DNA from: JAIXWP01 sp964428835
Lineage (GTDB): Bacteria > Bacteroidota > Bacteroidia > Flavobacteriales_D > Sanyastnellaceae
Reading direction: 5' to 3'
Assembly: GCA_964428835.1 (NCBI GenBank)
Contig: CAYRZQ010000039.1
Coordinates: forward strand, 1 to 29,892
DNA length: 29,892 bases
Every line of letters starts with the position of its first letter. Position 1 is the first letter of the stretch. The notes below the pieces were generated by a model. It was not told the DNA's origin and made no database searches. It saw only the letters and a list, made by a program, of their open reading frames with translations. Below, piece after piece: positions 16,341 through 24,199 of this stretch. Made by a program: the position numbers and the translations under genes.

Positions 16341-18158
16341 GTGGAGACATCCGAATATATCCAGTCCATTTTAAAGGTATTGCCGCACAAACCAGGCGTT
16401 TATCAATATTTTGATAGCGCTGGAACGATTATCTATGTGGGCAAGGCCAAGAGTCTGCGCAATCGGGTGAGCAGCTATTTCAACAAACAGCAATACGAAA
16501 GTGGTAAAACGGCAGTATTGGTGCGAAGGATAGCTGATATCAAATACATGGTAGTTGAAAGCGAAATGGACGCTCTGTTACTGGAGAACTCTCTAATAAA
16601 AAAGCATAAGCCACGCTACAATATCATCTGGAAGGACGATAAGTCTTATCCTAGCATTGTCATCAAAAAAGAACCTTTTCCAAGAATTTTTGCGACACGT
16701 CAATTGATAAAGGACGGTTCGGAGTATCACGGGCCATACGCATCAGTAAAAGTGATGCACACAGTTTTAGACCTGGTAAGGAAACTCTATCCCATTCGGA
16801 GTTGTTCACTACCGCTAACGAAGCCTAATATCGAAGCAGGAAAGTTCAAGGTTTGTTTAGAATATCATCTTGGTAATTGCAAGGGCCCGTGCGAAGGCAA
16901 GCAATCACTGGAGGATTATGAGCAAAATGTAGAGAATATCAGGAAAATTATTCGTGGAAATTTTGGTGAGGCCATTCGGGAGTTGAAAGCTATGATGCAG
17001 GAAAAGGCTGCCAATTACGAGTTTGAAGAGGCGCACATACTTAAAGAAAAGATTGAAACCCTCGAAAATTTCCAGGCGCGAAGTACCATTGTGAATCCTG
17101 GAATTCATAATGTGGATGTGTTTAGCATCGCTACCGATAATCACAGCGGCTATGTGAACTTTATGAAAATTAATAATGGTGTAATTGTTCAAGGCTACAC
17201 TGCTGAGGTGAAGAAGAAAATGGACGAGAGCGATGAAGAATTATTGGAATACAGCATCATCGAAATACGCGAAAAACTACAGAGTAATTCTAGAGAGATC
17301 ATTGTGCCAATGGAGCTGGATTTAAGACTTCCAGGCGTGGAGTTGACCGTTCCTCAGAGAGGTGACAAAAAGAAGTTGCTCGACTTGTCGCTGCGCAATA
17401 GCAAACACTATATGCTCGATATGCAAAAGCAACAGGAAATCATAGACCCGGAGAGGCATACGAGCAGATTGCTGGAGACTATAAAAAACGATCTTCATCT
17501 TAAAGAATTACCGATACATATTGAGTGTTTTGATAACTCAAACATTCAAGGCACCAACCCTGTCAGCGCTTGTGTGGTATTTAAAAATGCCAAGCCGTCG
17601 AAAAATGACTATCGCAAATTCAATGTGAAAACGGTGCAAGGTCCAAACGATTTTGACACGATGAAAGAAGCTGTGCATCGCCGCTACAGCCGTTTAGTAG
17701 AAGAGGGCGAGAGCTTGCCACAGCTTATTGTAATTGATGGTGGAAAGGGACAATTGGGCGCTGCACTTGAGAGTCTAGATCTCTTGGGTTTACGCGGCAA
17801 AGTGGCAATTATAGGTATAGCCAAGAGGCTGGAGGAAATATATTTCCCTGGGGATAGTTTACCCATCTATTTAGATAAACGTTCGGAGACGCTAAAGGTC
17901 ATTCAGCACTTGAGAGATGAGGCCCACCGATTTGGACTATCACATCACCGGGATCGACGCAGCAAGGAAGCCTTACGGTCAGAATTGACAGAGATACCAG
18001 GTGTTGGATTCCGAACGACTCAACAGTTGATTTTTCATTTTAAAACAGTGAAAAAAGTGAAAGAAGCTAGTTTGGAAGAATTGGAGGAAGTGGTGAATAA
18101 AAAGCTTGCACGCCTCGTTTTTGATTATTTTTCCAAACAGAAAGATCAAAATGACTAG
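16341..18158 (+). CDS. uvrC: Excinuclease ABC subunit C
   Basis: This is the dual-incision nuclease of nucleotide excision repair. The 605-residue protein has an N-terminal GIY-YIG domain (Gly19-Val-Tyr and Tyr32-Val-Gly34, then KAKSLRNRVSSYF), Cys155, Cys172, Cys180 and Cys184, a UVR motif at about 210-245 (KAANYEFEEAHILKEKIE), an RNase H-like domain (IECFDNSNIQGTNPVSACVV, LIVIDGGKGQLGAA), and C-terminal helix-hairpin-helix motifs (TEIPGVGFRTTQQLI). The four cysteines keep the C-x7-C-x3-C spacing of the E. coli protein, where an iron-sulfur cluster has been reported. The GTG at 16341 leaves 18 residues before GVY, like other UvrCs; no better start exists. Confidence 0.96.
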   Translation: METSEYIQSILKVLPHKPGVYQYFDSAGTIIYVGKAKSLRNRVSSYFNKQQYESGKTAVLVRRIADIKYMVVESEMDALLLENSLIKKHKPRYNIIWKDDKSYPSIVIKKEPFPRIFATRQLIKDGSEYHGPYASVKVMHTVLDLVRKLYPIRSCSLPLTKPNIEAGKFKVCLEYHLGNCKGPCEGKQSLEDYEQNVENIRKIIRGNFGEAIRELKAMMQEKAANYEFEEAHILKEKIETLENFQARSTIVNPGIHNVDVFSIATDNHSGYVNFMKINNGVIVQGYTAEVKKKMDESDEELLEYSIIEIREKLQSNSREIIVPMELDLRLPGVELTVPQRGDKKKLLDLSLRNSKHYMLDMQKQQEIIDPERHTSRLLETIKNDLHLKELPIHIECFDNSNIQGTNPVSACVVFKNAKPSKNDYRKFNVKTVQGPNDFDTMKEAVHRRYSRLVEEGESLPQLIVIDGGKGQLGAALESLDLLGLRGKVAIIGIAKRLEEIYFPGDSLPIYLDKRSETLKVIQHLRDEAHRFGLSHHRDRRSKEALRSELTEIPGVGFRTTQQLIFHFKTVKKVKEASLEELEEVVNKKLARLVFDYFSKQKDQND

Positions 18159-18165
18159 GTAGGGA

Positions 18166-18173
18166 TAAATTTG
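18166..18173 (+). promoter_or_regulatory. -7 promoter box (TAAATTTG) for the class A PBP gene
   Basis: This perfect TAnnTTTG match sits 8 bases after the uvrC stop and 24 bases before the ATG at 18198. The last three bases of the box are part of an in-frame TTG (18171), which therefore cannot be the translation start of transcripts from this promoter. Confidence 0.55.
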
Positions 18174-18197
18174 CAGTTAATACGTTACGAAAATCAA

Positions 18198-20630
18198 ATG
18201 GCATCAACGAAAGCAGGAAAAGTAAATTATAGCAAGCGACTTTGGCTCATCGGCTTATCGCCCCTCATTTTCGCGACACTTTTATTAAGTATAGCTTTTT
18301 TGAGCGGATTGCCTAATATCGAAACTTTGGCCAATCCCAAAATTAATTTGGCTACCGAGATTATTTCATCAGATGGAAAGACCCTTGGTTCGTACTACAA
18401 AGAAAACCGATCAGACATTCGGTTTGAAAATCTTCCACCACATCTGGTCAATGCATTGATAGCAACTGAGGATGCCAGATTTAGGGAGCATTCTGGAATT
18501 GATTTTAGAGGTTTGATGCGCGCTGTTGTAAAGCTTGGAAGCAGCGGTGGTGCTAGTACTATCACTCAGCAGCTGGCCAAACTTCAGTTTACGGAAGACT
18601 ATGAAAACGTAAGTATTTTCAGACGCGTTTGGCAAAAGATTAGAGAGATGATCATTGCAGCTCGACTCGAGCGCACCTATACAAAAGATGAGATTATCAT
18701 TCTTTATTTGAATCAAGTTGATTTTTTATATCAGGCCGTTGGTGTTAAATCTGCAGCGCATGTTTATTTTAATACCGTTCCTGATTCACTCACAGTCGAT
18801 CAAAGCGCTATGCTGGTTGGGATGCTACAAAATCCTAGTCGCTGGAATCCCATGAAAAAGGATACTACTCAATCATTGAAAAGAAGAGAAGTTGTATTGA
18901 GTCAAATGGTAAAGTATGGATATTTGAGCGAAGAGGATTATGAAGTGTATCGCCAAAAGCCTAGGGGCATCGACTTTCAGAGAGTGAGTCACGACGCAGG
19001 TTTAGCTCCATATTTCAGAGAGGTTTTACGTGCGAAACTGGATGAAATTCTGAATGAAAAAGATGAGAATGGAGAGTTGATTCGCAAGAAAGCTGACGGC
19101 ACAGCTTACAATGTTTATAGCGACGGATTGAAAGTTTATACTACCATTGACACACGCATACAACAACACGCAGAATGGGCAGTTGAAGAACATTTATCCA
19201 AAGAATTGCAGGCAGCTTTTTTCAAAGATATTTCAAGAAGAAAAAAAGAAAATTATCCATTTTATAATGGAATAGCTGAGAAGGATCGTGAACGTATCAT
19301 GCACCAAGCGATAGAAGGAAGCGAGCGACACATGATTCTTTCTGGCAAATTATGTCCTGACTGTAAGCGTCCAAAGAAATACATCTCTGCCATTCGAAGA
19401 GATGGAAAGGAATATTATTCATGTGATGAAGAGAAGGGTGGATGCGGCGAAGAGTGGGAGAAATTTGATGAGAAAGGCATTGAGAAAATTTTCAATACTC
19501 CAGTGAAAGCGAAAGTCTACGCCCACGGTTCATATAAGGATACATTGATTTCACCATTGGATAGCATCAAGTACCATAAAGCGATATTGCACGCGAGCTT
19601 GATGAGTGTCGAACCGAGCACAGGTCATATCAAAGCGTGGGTAGGTGGAATTGATTTCAAGTATTTCAAATTCGACAATGTTTATCAATCGCGTCGTCAA
19701 GTTGGTTCTACCTTCAAGCCTTTGGTTTATGCTACAGCTCTACGCATGGGCAAGCGTCCCGAGGACCAAGTGAGTGCTGAACAAATTTGCATCGGTGGTT
19801 GGTGTCCGAAGAATAGCGGCGGAGGATATGGTTCTTATACCATGCGCTGTGCATTGGCAAACTCTGTCAACACCGTTAGTGCGCGATTGATGAATGAATA
19901 TGGTGTAGATAATGTGGTACACCTTGCAAAGAAGATGGGTATAAAAACGCCATTGCCGGCAGTACCTTCGCTGTCGCTCGGCGTAGCGGAATTACCTTTA
20001 TATGAAATGGTAGGCGCGACATCTACGTTTGCCAATGGTGGCGTTTATATTGAACCAACATTTATTTTAAGAATAGAAGATAAAAATGGTTCTGTGATTT
20101 ACGAATCAGATCCAGTCATCGATCAAGCACTCGATCCGAATGTGGCGTATCAAATGGTAAGCATGATGAAATCTGTTGTAGATGGATCATGCGGAAGTGG
20201 AACGGGAGTTCGCCTTCGCGGCGGCAGAGCCTATGCAGGAATCGCGTATCCAACCGCCGGTAAGACGGGCACAACACAGAACAATACGGATGGTTGGTTT
20301 ATGGGATTAACGCCTGATCTTGTTACAGGAGTATGGGTGGGAGCACAAGATCCTACTGTGCGATTTAATAGCACCGCTCTCGGACAAGGTGCCAATACAG
20401 GGCTTCCGATATATGGATATTTTATGAAGAAAGTTTATGCTGATTCGAATATTAAAATAAGTAAAGGTGACTTCGCTAAACCAGAAGGATATGAACAGTA
20501 CAAACAGAATCTAAACGTCAACGCAGCAGCTGATTTTGACGATTTGATTTCAGACGATTTAATGGTGAATCCAAGTGGAGAAATCAAAGAGACAGAAGAG
20601 GATTTAGGAACAGATGAATTGAATCAATAA
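18198..20630 (+). CDS. Class A penicillin-binding protein (PBP1A-like transglycosylase/transpeptidase)
   Basis: This bifunctional peptidoglycan synthase polymerises glycan strands and cross-links peptides in the periplasm. The 810-residue protein has one N-terminal membrane helix at about 15-36, a GT51 domain with Glu91 (IATEDARFREHSG) and GGASTITQQLAKLQF, and a transpeptidase domain with Ser504-x-x-Lys507 (GSTFKPLVYA), SVN at 556-558, and KTG at 689-691. Between the domains is an unusual insert with Cys386, Cys389, Cys409 and Cys416. Further cysteines lie at 531, 536, 551 and 665. The start at ATG 18198 is set by the -7 box at 18166-18173. It ends 13 bases before scoA. Confidence 0.93.
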   Translation: MASTKAGKVNYSKRLWLIGLSPLIFATLLLSIAFLSGLPNIETLANPKINLATEIISSDGKTLGSYYKENRSDIRFENLPPHLVNALIATEDARFREHSGIDFRGLMRAVVKLGSSGGASTITQQLAKLQFTEDYENVSIFRRVWQKIREMIIAARLERTYTKDEIIILYLNQVDFLYQAVGVKSAAHVYFNTVPDSLTVDQSAMLVGMLQNPSRWNPMKKDTTQSLKRREVVLSQMVKYGYLSEEDYEVYRQKPRGIDFQRVSHDAGLAPYFREVLRAKLDEILNEKDENGELIRKKADGTAYNVYSDGLKVYTTIDTRIQQHAEWAVEEHLSKELQAAFFKDISRRKKENYPFYNGIAEKDRERIMHQAIEGSERHMILSGKLCPDCKRPKKYISAIRRDGKEYYSCDEEKGGCGEEWEKFDEKGIEKIFNTPVKAKVYAHGSYKDTLISPLDSIKYHKAILHASLMSVEPSTGHIKAWVGGIDFKYFKFDNVYQSRRQVGSTFKPLVYATALRMGKRPEDQVSAEQICIGGWCPKNSGGGYGSYTMRCALANSVNTVSARLMNEYGVDNVVHLAKKMGIKTPLPAVPSLSLGVAELPLYEMVGATSTFANGGVYIEPTFILRIEDKNGSVIYESDPVIDQALDPNVAYQMVSMMKSVVDGSCGSGTGVRLRGGRAYAGIAYPTAGKTGTTQNNTDGWFMGLTPDLVTGVWVGAQDPTVRFNSTALGQGANTGLPIYGYFMKKVYADSNIKISKGDFAKPEGYEQYKQNLNVNAAADFDDLISDDLMVNPSGEIKETEEDLGTDELNQ

Positions 20631-20643
20631 AAAAAATTGAGAT

Positions 20644-21348
20644 ATGCCAATTAATAAAGTTGTAGCCAACGCAGCAGAAGCATGCAGAGATATTCAGGAT
20701 GGAATGACCTTGATGATAGGAGGCTTTGGTTTGTGCGGTATTCCCGAGAATTCAATCAGTGAATTGGTGAAAAAGGGAGTGAAAAATCTCACTTGTATTT
20801 CAAACAATGCTGGTGTCGATGATTTTGGACTAGGACTGCTTTTACAGGGAAGGCAAATCAAGAAAATGATTGCTTCTTATGTTGGCGAAAATGCGGAGTT
20901 CGAGCGTCAGATGCTCAGTGGTGAGTTGGATGTGGAGTTGATTCCGCAAGGGACGCTTGCCACGCGCTGTATGGCAGCGGGATATGGAATGCCTGCAATT
21001 TTCACACCAGCAGGTGTGGGAACAGAAGTAGCTGAAGGAAAGGAAGTGCGCAATTTCAATGGAAAGGATTATTTGATGGAATATGCTTTTGATGCAGACT
21101 TCGCAATTGTTAAAGCGTGGAAAGGAGATACGTTAGGTAATTTAGTTTTTCGCGCCACTGCACGCAACTTCAATCCAATGATGGCGATGGCAGGAAAGAT
21201 TACGATTGCAGAAGTAGAAGAATTGGTGGAGCCGGGAGAATTAGATCCGAATATGATTCACACTCCAGGTATCTACGTGCATCGTATTTTCAAAGGAGTA
21301 AATTACGAGAAGCGCATCGAACAAAGAACAACAAGAACGAAAATCTGA
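20644..21348 (+). CDS. scoA: 3-oxoacid (succinyl-CoA:acetoacetate) CoA-transferase subunit A
   Basis: This is the alpha subunit of a family I CoA-transferase that moves CoA between succinyl-CoA and 3-oxoacids such as acetoacetate. The 234-residue protein shows the family features MIGGFGLCGIPENSI, the SNNAGVDDFGLG segment, ELIPQGTLATRCMAAGYG and FTPAGVGTE. The C-terminal tail (EQRTTRTKI) is basic, and its stop codon is formed by the first unit of a heptamer repeat at 21344-21385. Subunit B follows 63 bases later. AtoD-type acetate CoA-transferase is an alternative, but the sequence is closer to the ScoA group. Confidence 0.9.
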   Translation: MPINKVVANAAEACRDIQDGMTLMIGGFGLCGIPENSISELVKKGVKNLTCISNNAGVDDFGLGLLLQGRQIKKMIASYVGENAEFERQMLSGELDVELIPQGTLATRCMAAGYGMPAIFTPAGVGTEVAEGKEVRNFNGKDYLMEYAFDADFAIVKAWKGDTLGNLVFRATARNFNPMMAMAGKITIAEVEELVEPGELDPNMIHTPGIYVHRIFKGVNYEKRIEQRTTRTKI

Positions 21349-21385
21349 ATTCTGAATTCTGAATTCCGAATTTTGAATTGCGAAT
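21344..21385. repeat. Six tandem heptamers (TNNGAAT)
   Basis: TCTGAAT occurs three times, then TCCGAAT, TTTGAAT and TGCGAAT, with no interruption: six units of exactly 7 bases. The first unit supplies the TGA stop of scoA. The array fills most of the gap between the two CoA-transferase subunit genes. Confidence 0.95.
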
Positions 21386-21411
21386 TTATTTGACATAGAA
21401 AATACCGAGAT

Positions 21412-22071
21412 ATGGCACTTGATAAAAATGGAATAGCACGTCGCATTGCGAAGGAAGTGGAAGATGGCATGTATGTGAATTTGGGAATTGGGATTCCCAC
21501 GCTGGTGGCGAACTTCATACCGGAAGGAATTGAAGTGATGTTGCAGTCTGAGAATGGCTTGTTGGGAATGGGACCGTTTCCTTTTGAAGGTGATGAAGAC
21601 GCAGACCTTATCAATGCTGGTAAGCAGACCATCACTACATTGCCCGGAAGCGTATTTTTTGACAGTGCAATGAGTTTCGGGATGATACGCGCACGCAAAG
21701 TGGATCTTACCATTTTGGGTGCAATGGAAGTAAGCGAGAATGGAGACATTGCCAACTGGAAAGTGCCGGGAAAAATGGTGAAAGGAATGGGCGGTGCGAT
21801 GGATTTGGTGGCAAGTGCAAAGAATATTATTGTTGCGATGCAACATTGTGATAAAGCGGGCAATTCTAAATTGTTGCCAAGCTGTTCACTTCCATTAACG
21901 GGAGTGAAATGCGTAAAGAAAATCGTGACTGATCTGGCAGTATTGGAAGTACGCGATGGAGCTTTTCATTTGTTAGAGCGCGCGCCTGGAGTCAGCGTAG
22001 AAGAAATCGTAGCTAAGACCGCAGGAAAGTTAGTGGTGAGTGGGGAAGTGCCGGAGATAGGAGAGCAGTAG
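21412..22071 (+). CDS. scoB: 3-oxoacid (succinyl-CoA:acetoacetate) CoA-transferase subunit B
   Basis: This is the beta subunit partner of ScoA. The 219-residue protein carries NLGIGIPTLVANFIPEG and the catalytic glutamate Glu47 within QSENGLLGMGP, which forms the covalent glutamyl-CoA intermediate in this family. KVDLTILGAMEV and GAMDLVASAKNIIVAM follow. It begins 63 bases after scoA, separated by a heptamer array, and I see no separate -7 box, so it is probably co-transcribed. Its TAG stop lies within the first unit of an octamer array (22067-22114). The C-terminal EVPEIGEQ is ordinary for the family. Confidence 0.92.
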   Translation: MALDKNGIARRIAKEVEDGMYVNLGIGIPTLVANFIPEGIEVMLQSENGLLGMGPFPFEGDEDADLINAGKQTITTLPGSVFFDSAMSFGMIRARKVDLTILGAMEVSENGDIANWKVPGKMVKGMGGAMDLVASAKNIIVAMQHCDKAGNSKLLPSCSLPLTGVKCVKKIVTDLAVLEVRDGAFHLLERAPGVSVEEIVAKTAGKLVVSGEVPEIGEQ

Positions 22072-22114
22072 GCTGGAAAGAGAGTAGGCCGGTATGATAG
22101 TGTGATGGTGAATA
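22067..22114. repeat. Six degenerate octamers (AGTAGGCT-like), overlapping the scoB stop
   Basis: Successive 8-base units read AGTAGGCT, GGAAAGAG, AGTAGGCC, GGTATGAT, AGTGTGAT, GGTGAATA. The period is clear although two units are diverged. The TAG of scoB lies in unit one. AGTAGGCT recurs unchanged in the array at 24138-24185, where AGTATGAT and AGTGTGTT also echo these units. Confidence 0.75.
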
Positions 22115-22134
22115 AGAATTGTTGTTTGGCGAAT

Positions 22135-22142
22135 TACATTCG
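22135..22142 (+). promoter_or_regulatory. -7 promoter box (TACATTCG) for the transglutaminase-like gene
   Basis: TACATTCG lies 12 bases before the ATG at 22155, giving an expected leader of about 6 bases. This supports the ATG at 22155 over the in-frame TTG at 22119, which lies upstream of the box. Confidence 0.5.
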
Positions 22143-22154
22143 GTACATATTCTG

Positions 22155-23291
22155 ATGAAGTTAATTATAGTTGTTTTTTTTTCTTTATGTTCATTAATGT
22201 CATGGGGACAATCGGACTTTGTGATTATAGATGCAAAGTCAAAGACAGTTCCCGATTCGATCACCAACTATAAAGAAATTGCAGCTTATTTGACAAGAAA
22301 TTTGTTGAATGAGACCGAAAAGGCTAGAGCAATCTATGTATGGATTGCTCACAATATTCAATATGATCTGTCATACGCCCTGAAGTCGCAAGATTTCGAA
22401 TCTAATGACGCGCTTATTGCGGATGTGTTGAGGCGGGGTAATACTATTTGTTCAGGGTATGCTACGTTGTTTCACGAGATGAGCAAAACAGTCGGGTTGA
22501 GTTCTTTTATAATTAATGGATTCACAAAGGATGGAGGTGGTACTGTAGCGCAAGAGGGTCATGTTTGGAACGGTATAGAAATAGATGGAAGTTATTATTT
22601 GATTGATGTAACATGGTCTGGGGGTTACGTAATTCCTGAGGATAATGTGTTTATTCATGAGTTTTCCGATACGTATTTTATGCGCCTACCAGAGGAGTTT
22701 ATTTTTGATCATTTACCTATAGACCCACTTTGGCAATTTTTGAATAATCCAATTAGTTATCTAGATTTTATTGAGGAGGATTATTCAAAACTCGATACTA
22801 TAGGTACGTTTGCTTTTCAGGATACCATTCAATCTTACAACTGTCTTGGAGAAATCGAGCAACTTCAATCTGTTCGCAGAAGAGTATCAATGTATGGTGA
22901 TGGACACAAGTTGGCTCAGGATGTATTGAAAGAGAATAGAGAAATGATCAATACACTTGAATATAATCTTGCGATAGAAGAAGTTAATCGAGGTATTCTA
23001 TTGTATAATACTTACATGTCGGCCAAAGCGAGAGCCTTTAAAAATCCTGATGTTGCGGATGGGACTATTCAGATTCTCATAAGAGACGCTGGTCAACTGG
23101 TGGAGTCATCCTTGCAGCGATTCGAAAGTTTAAGGCCCTATGACTGGACTTGGAAGCAGGGGGTTTTGGAGTCAATCCAGGAATACTCGGAATTGCTGAA
23201 ACTTATCAATTTTGAAAAAAGCGTTCTCGAACGTTATTTAAAAGTCCGTAAACCATTCCGGATATTTGTTAATCTTTACCCTAAACATTAA
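22155..23291 (+). CDS. Secreted transglutaminase-like (TGc) protein
   Basis: This 378-residue protein has a signal peptide at about 1-19 ending SWGQ, then a transglutaminase/protease-like core. The papain-like triad is visible as Cys99 (NTICSGYATLFHEM), His136 (EGHVWNGIEIDG) and Asp151 (YYLIDVTWSGGY). A segment ARAIYVWIAHNIQYDLSY at about 60-77 is typical of the fold. The C-terminal 200 residues are mostly helical and unrecognised. Members act as peptidases, cross-linkers or peptide cyclases; the specific reaction cannot be read here. It appears to be a single gene between CoA-transferase and a lipoprotein gene, with its own -7 box. Confidence 0.82.
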   Translation: MKLIIVVFFSLCSLMSWGQSDFVIIDAKSKTVPDSITNYKEIAAYLTRNLLNETEKARAIYVWIAHNIQYDLSYALKSQDFESNDALIADVLRRGNTICSGYATLFHEMSKTVGLSSFIINGFTKDGGGTVAQEGHVWNGIEIDGSYYLIDVTWSGGYVIPEDNVFIHEFSDTYFMRLPEEFIFDHLPIDPLWQFLNNPISYLDFIEEDYSKLDTIGTFAFQDTIQSYNCLGEIEQLQSVRRRVSMYGDGHKLAQDVLKENREMINTLEYNLAIEEVNRGILLYNTYMSAKARAFKNPDVADGTIQILIRDAGQLVESSLQRFESLRPYDWTWKQGVLESIQEYSELLKLINFEKSVLERYLKVRKPFRIFVNLYPKH

Positions 23292-23328
23292 ATGGTGCGG
23301 TTTTGTAAGGAAATGACGAATAGATTTT

Positions 23329-23390
23329 GTCCTTCCGTCCCTCCGTCCCTCCGTCCCTCCGTCGCTTGTCGCTCTGTCGTTTGTCGCTTT
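23329..23390. repeat. Pyrimidine-rich tandem repeat of 7-8 base units (GTCCCTCC/GTCGCTT)
   Basis: Units read GTCCTTCC, GTCCCTCC three times, GTCGCTT, GTCGCTCT, GTCGTTT and GTCGCTT. Every unit starts with GTC, and length alternates between 8 and 7. The array ends 4 bases before the -7 box TATCTTTG. The words GTCGCTT and GTCCCTC recur in the array at the left edge of the window, which also leads straight into a TATCTTYG box. Confidence 0.9.
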
Positions 23391-23394
23391 CCCC

Positions 23395-23402
23395 TATCTT
23401 TG
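23395..23402 (+). promoter_or_regulatory. -7 promoter box (TATCTTTG) for the lipoprotein gene
   Basis: This is a perfect TAnnTTTG match with only 3 bases before the ATG at 23406, so the message should be leaderless. The region where a -33 element would be expected is the GTC-repeat array. Confidence 0.55.
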
Positions 23403-23405
23403 AAT

Positions 23406-24134
23406 ATGAAAATAAAACTCCTGGCGGTCTTTGTGGTGCTGGTGGCAGTATTGGATAGTTGTGGGGAACAACCGTCTGGTGAAGCGAATGCCATGATTGA
23501 CGATGCGGCGGATAGTGCTGCAGTGGCGGCGCAGACAGTAGTGCAAGGCGATTCAAGCCTCGTGTTTTGGTCGATGACTGATAGCATCGCCAAGTTGAAA
23601 TTTGATGAGGTGTCGCTTGAAATTTCTAAACTTCTTATTGAAGGAGAATACAATGAATCTATAATCATTGGAGGAGATTCTATGAATGTATTCATGGAAA
23701 TGAGTACGAATTTGGAAGGACAAGCTATAGCGATACTTGCATCGGAACTTACAGATATACAACTCTTCCAAGCTTATCAAACAAGTGTTACCATTTCGAA
23801 TGAAGGTCCGCATTGTGATTTGGTGGACTGGAAGCATTATCAGTCGGAATGGAAGGAACTCACCAGAAATTGTTACGGGGATTTTGTAGCTGCTTCATAT
23901 GATGAGTCGGAGCGGCAAAAATTTGTGGAAGTTTCTCTCTCAGAGTTAAAAGAAGCGATTGCTTACCATTGCGACGATGAATGGGCGAAGCACGCAGCAT
24001 CAGTGAAAGGCCCCAACGATTACCCCGCTGGTGTAGGTATCAGCAAGTATTTTCTAAAACTCACCGGCAAAAACGAGACGACAGGAAAACCTGTAACGAA
24101 GATTATATCTTTTACCGCCGCGATGGGATGCTGA
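23406..24134 (+). CDS. Unrecognised lipoprotein
   Basis: I do not recognise this family. The 242-residue protein starts with a signal of about 18 residues (MKIKLLAVFVVLVAVLDSC); Cys19 is the likely lipidated residue, although Asp in the LDSC lipobox is atypical. A low-complexity Ala/Asp-rich linker follows (residues about 25-45), then a mixed soluble domain. Three internal cysteines and a final C-terminal cysteine (ending FTAAMGC) could form disulfides. The reading frame extends upstream through the GTC repeat to 23292, but that extension lacks a signal and is rejected. It is flanked by repeat arrays on both sides. Confidence 0.7.
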   Translation: MKIKLLAVFVVLVAVLDSCGEQPSGEANAMIDDAADSAAVAAQTVVQGDSSLVFWSMTDSIAKLKFDEVSLEISKLLIEGEYNESIIIGGDSMNVFMEMSTNLEGQAIAILASELTDIQLFQAYQTSVTISNEGPHCDLVDWKHYQSEWKELTRNCYGDFVAASYDESERQKFVEVSLSELKEAIAYHCDDEWAKHAASVKGPNDYPAGVGISKYFLKLTGKNETTGKPVTKIISFTAAMGC

Positions 24135-24137
24135 GAG

Positions 24138-24185
24138 AGTAGGCTAGTAGGCTAGTAAGCTAGTATGATAGTATGGTAGTGTGTT
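24138..24185. repeat. Six tandem octamers (AGTAGGCT family)
   Basis: The units read AGTAGGCT, AGTAGGCT, AGTAAGCT, AGTATGAT, AGTATGGT and AGTGTGTT, exactly 8 bases each with no gaps, starting 3 bases after the lipoprotein stop codon. The array shares words with the octamer array at 22067-22114, some 2 kb away. Confidence 0.95.
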
Positions 24186-24199
24186 AATGATTCCCCCTG

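Noticed and set aside
16803..16892. The four cysteines of UvrC as a novel metal site
   Set aside because: The spacing matches the E. coli protein, for which an iron-sulfur cluster has already been reported.
18171..18197. TTG start for the class A PBP
   Set aside because: The TTG is made of the last bases of the -7 box, upstream of any transcript start from it; ATG 18198 gives a normal N-terminus.
21303..21863. Long open frame on the minus strand opposite scoA and scoB
   Set aside because: It is the antisense shadow of scoB crossing the heptamer array; its product is composition-biased and has no recognisable family.
22119..22154. Upstream TTG start for the transglutaminase-like gene
   Set aside because: It lies before the -7 box and would precede the signal peptide with 12 unrelated residues.
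23292..23405. N-terminal extension of the lipoprotein reading frame
   Set aside because: The extension translates the GTC repeat and the -7 box, and would bury the signal peptide about 38 residues inside the protein.
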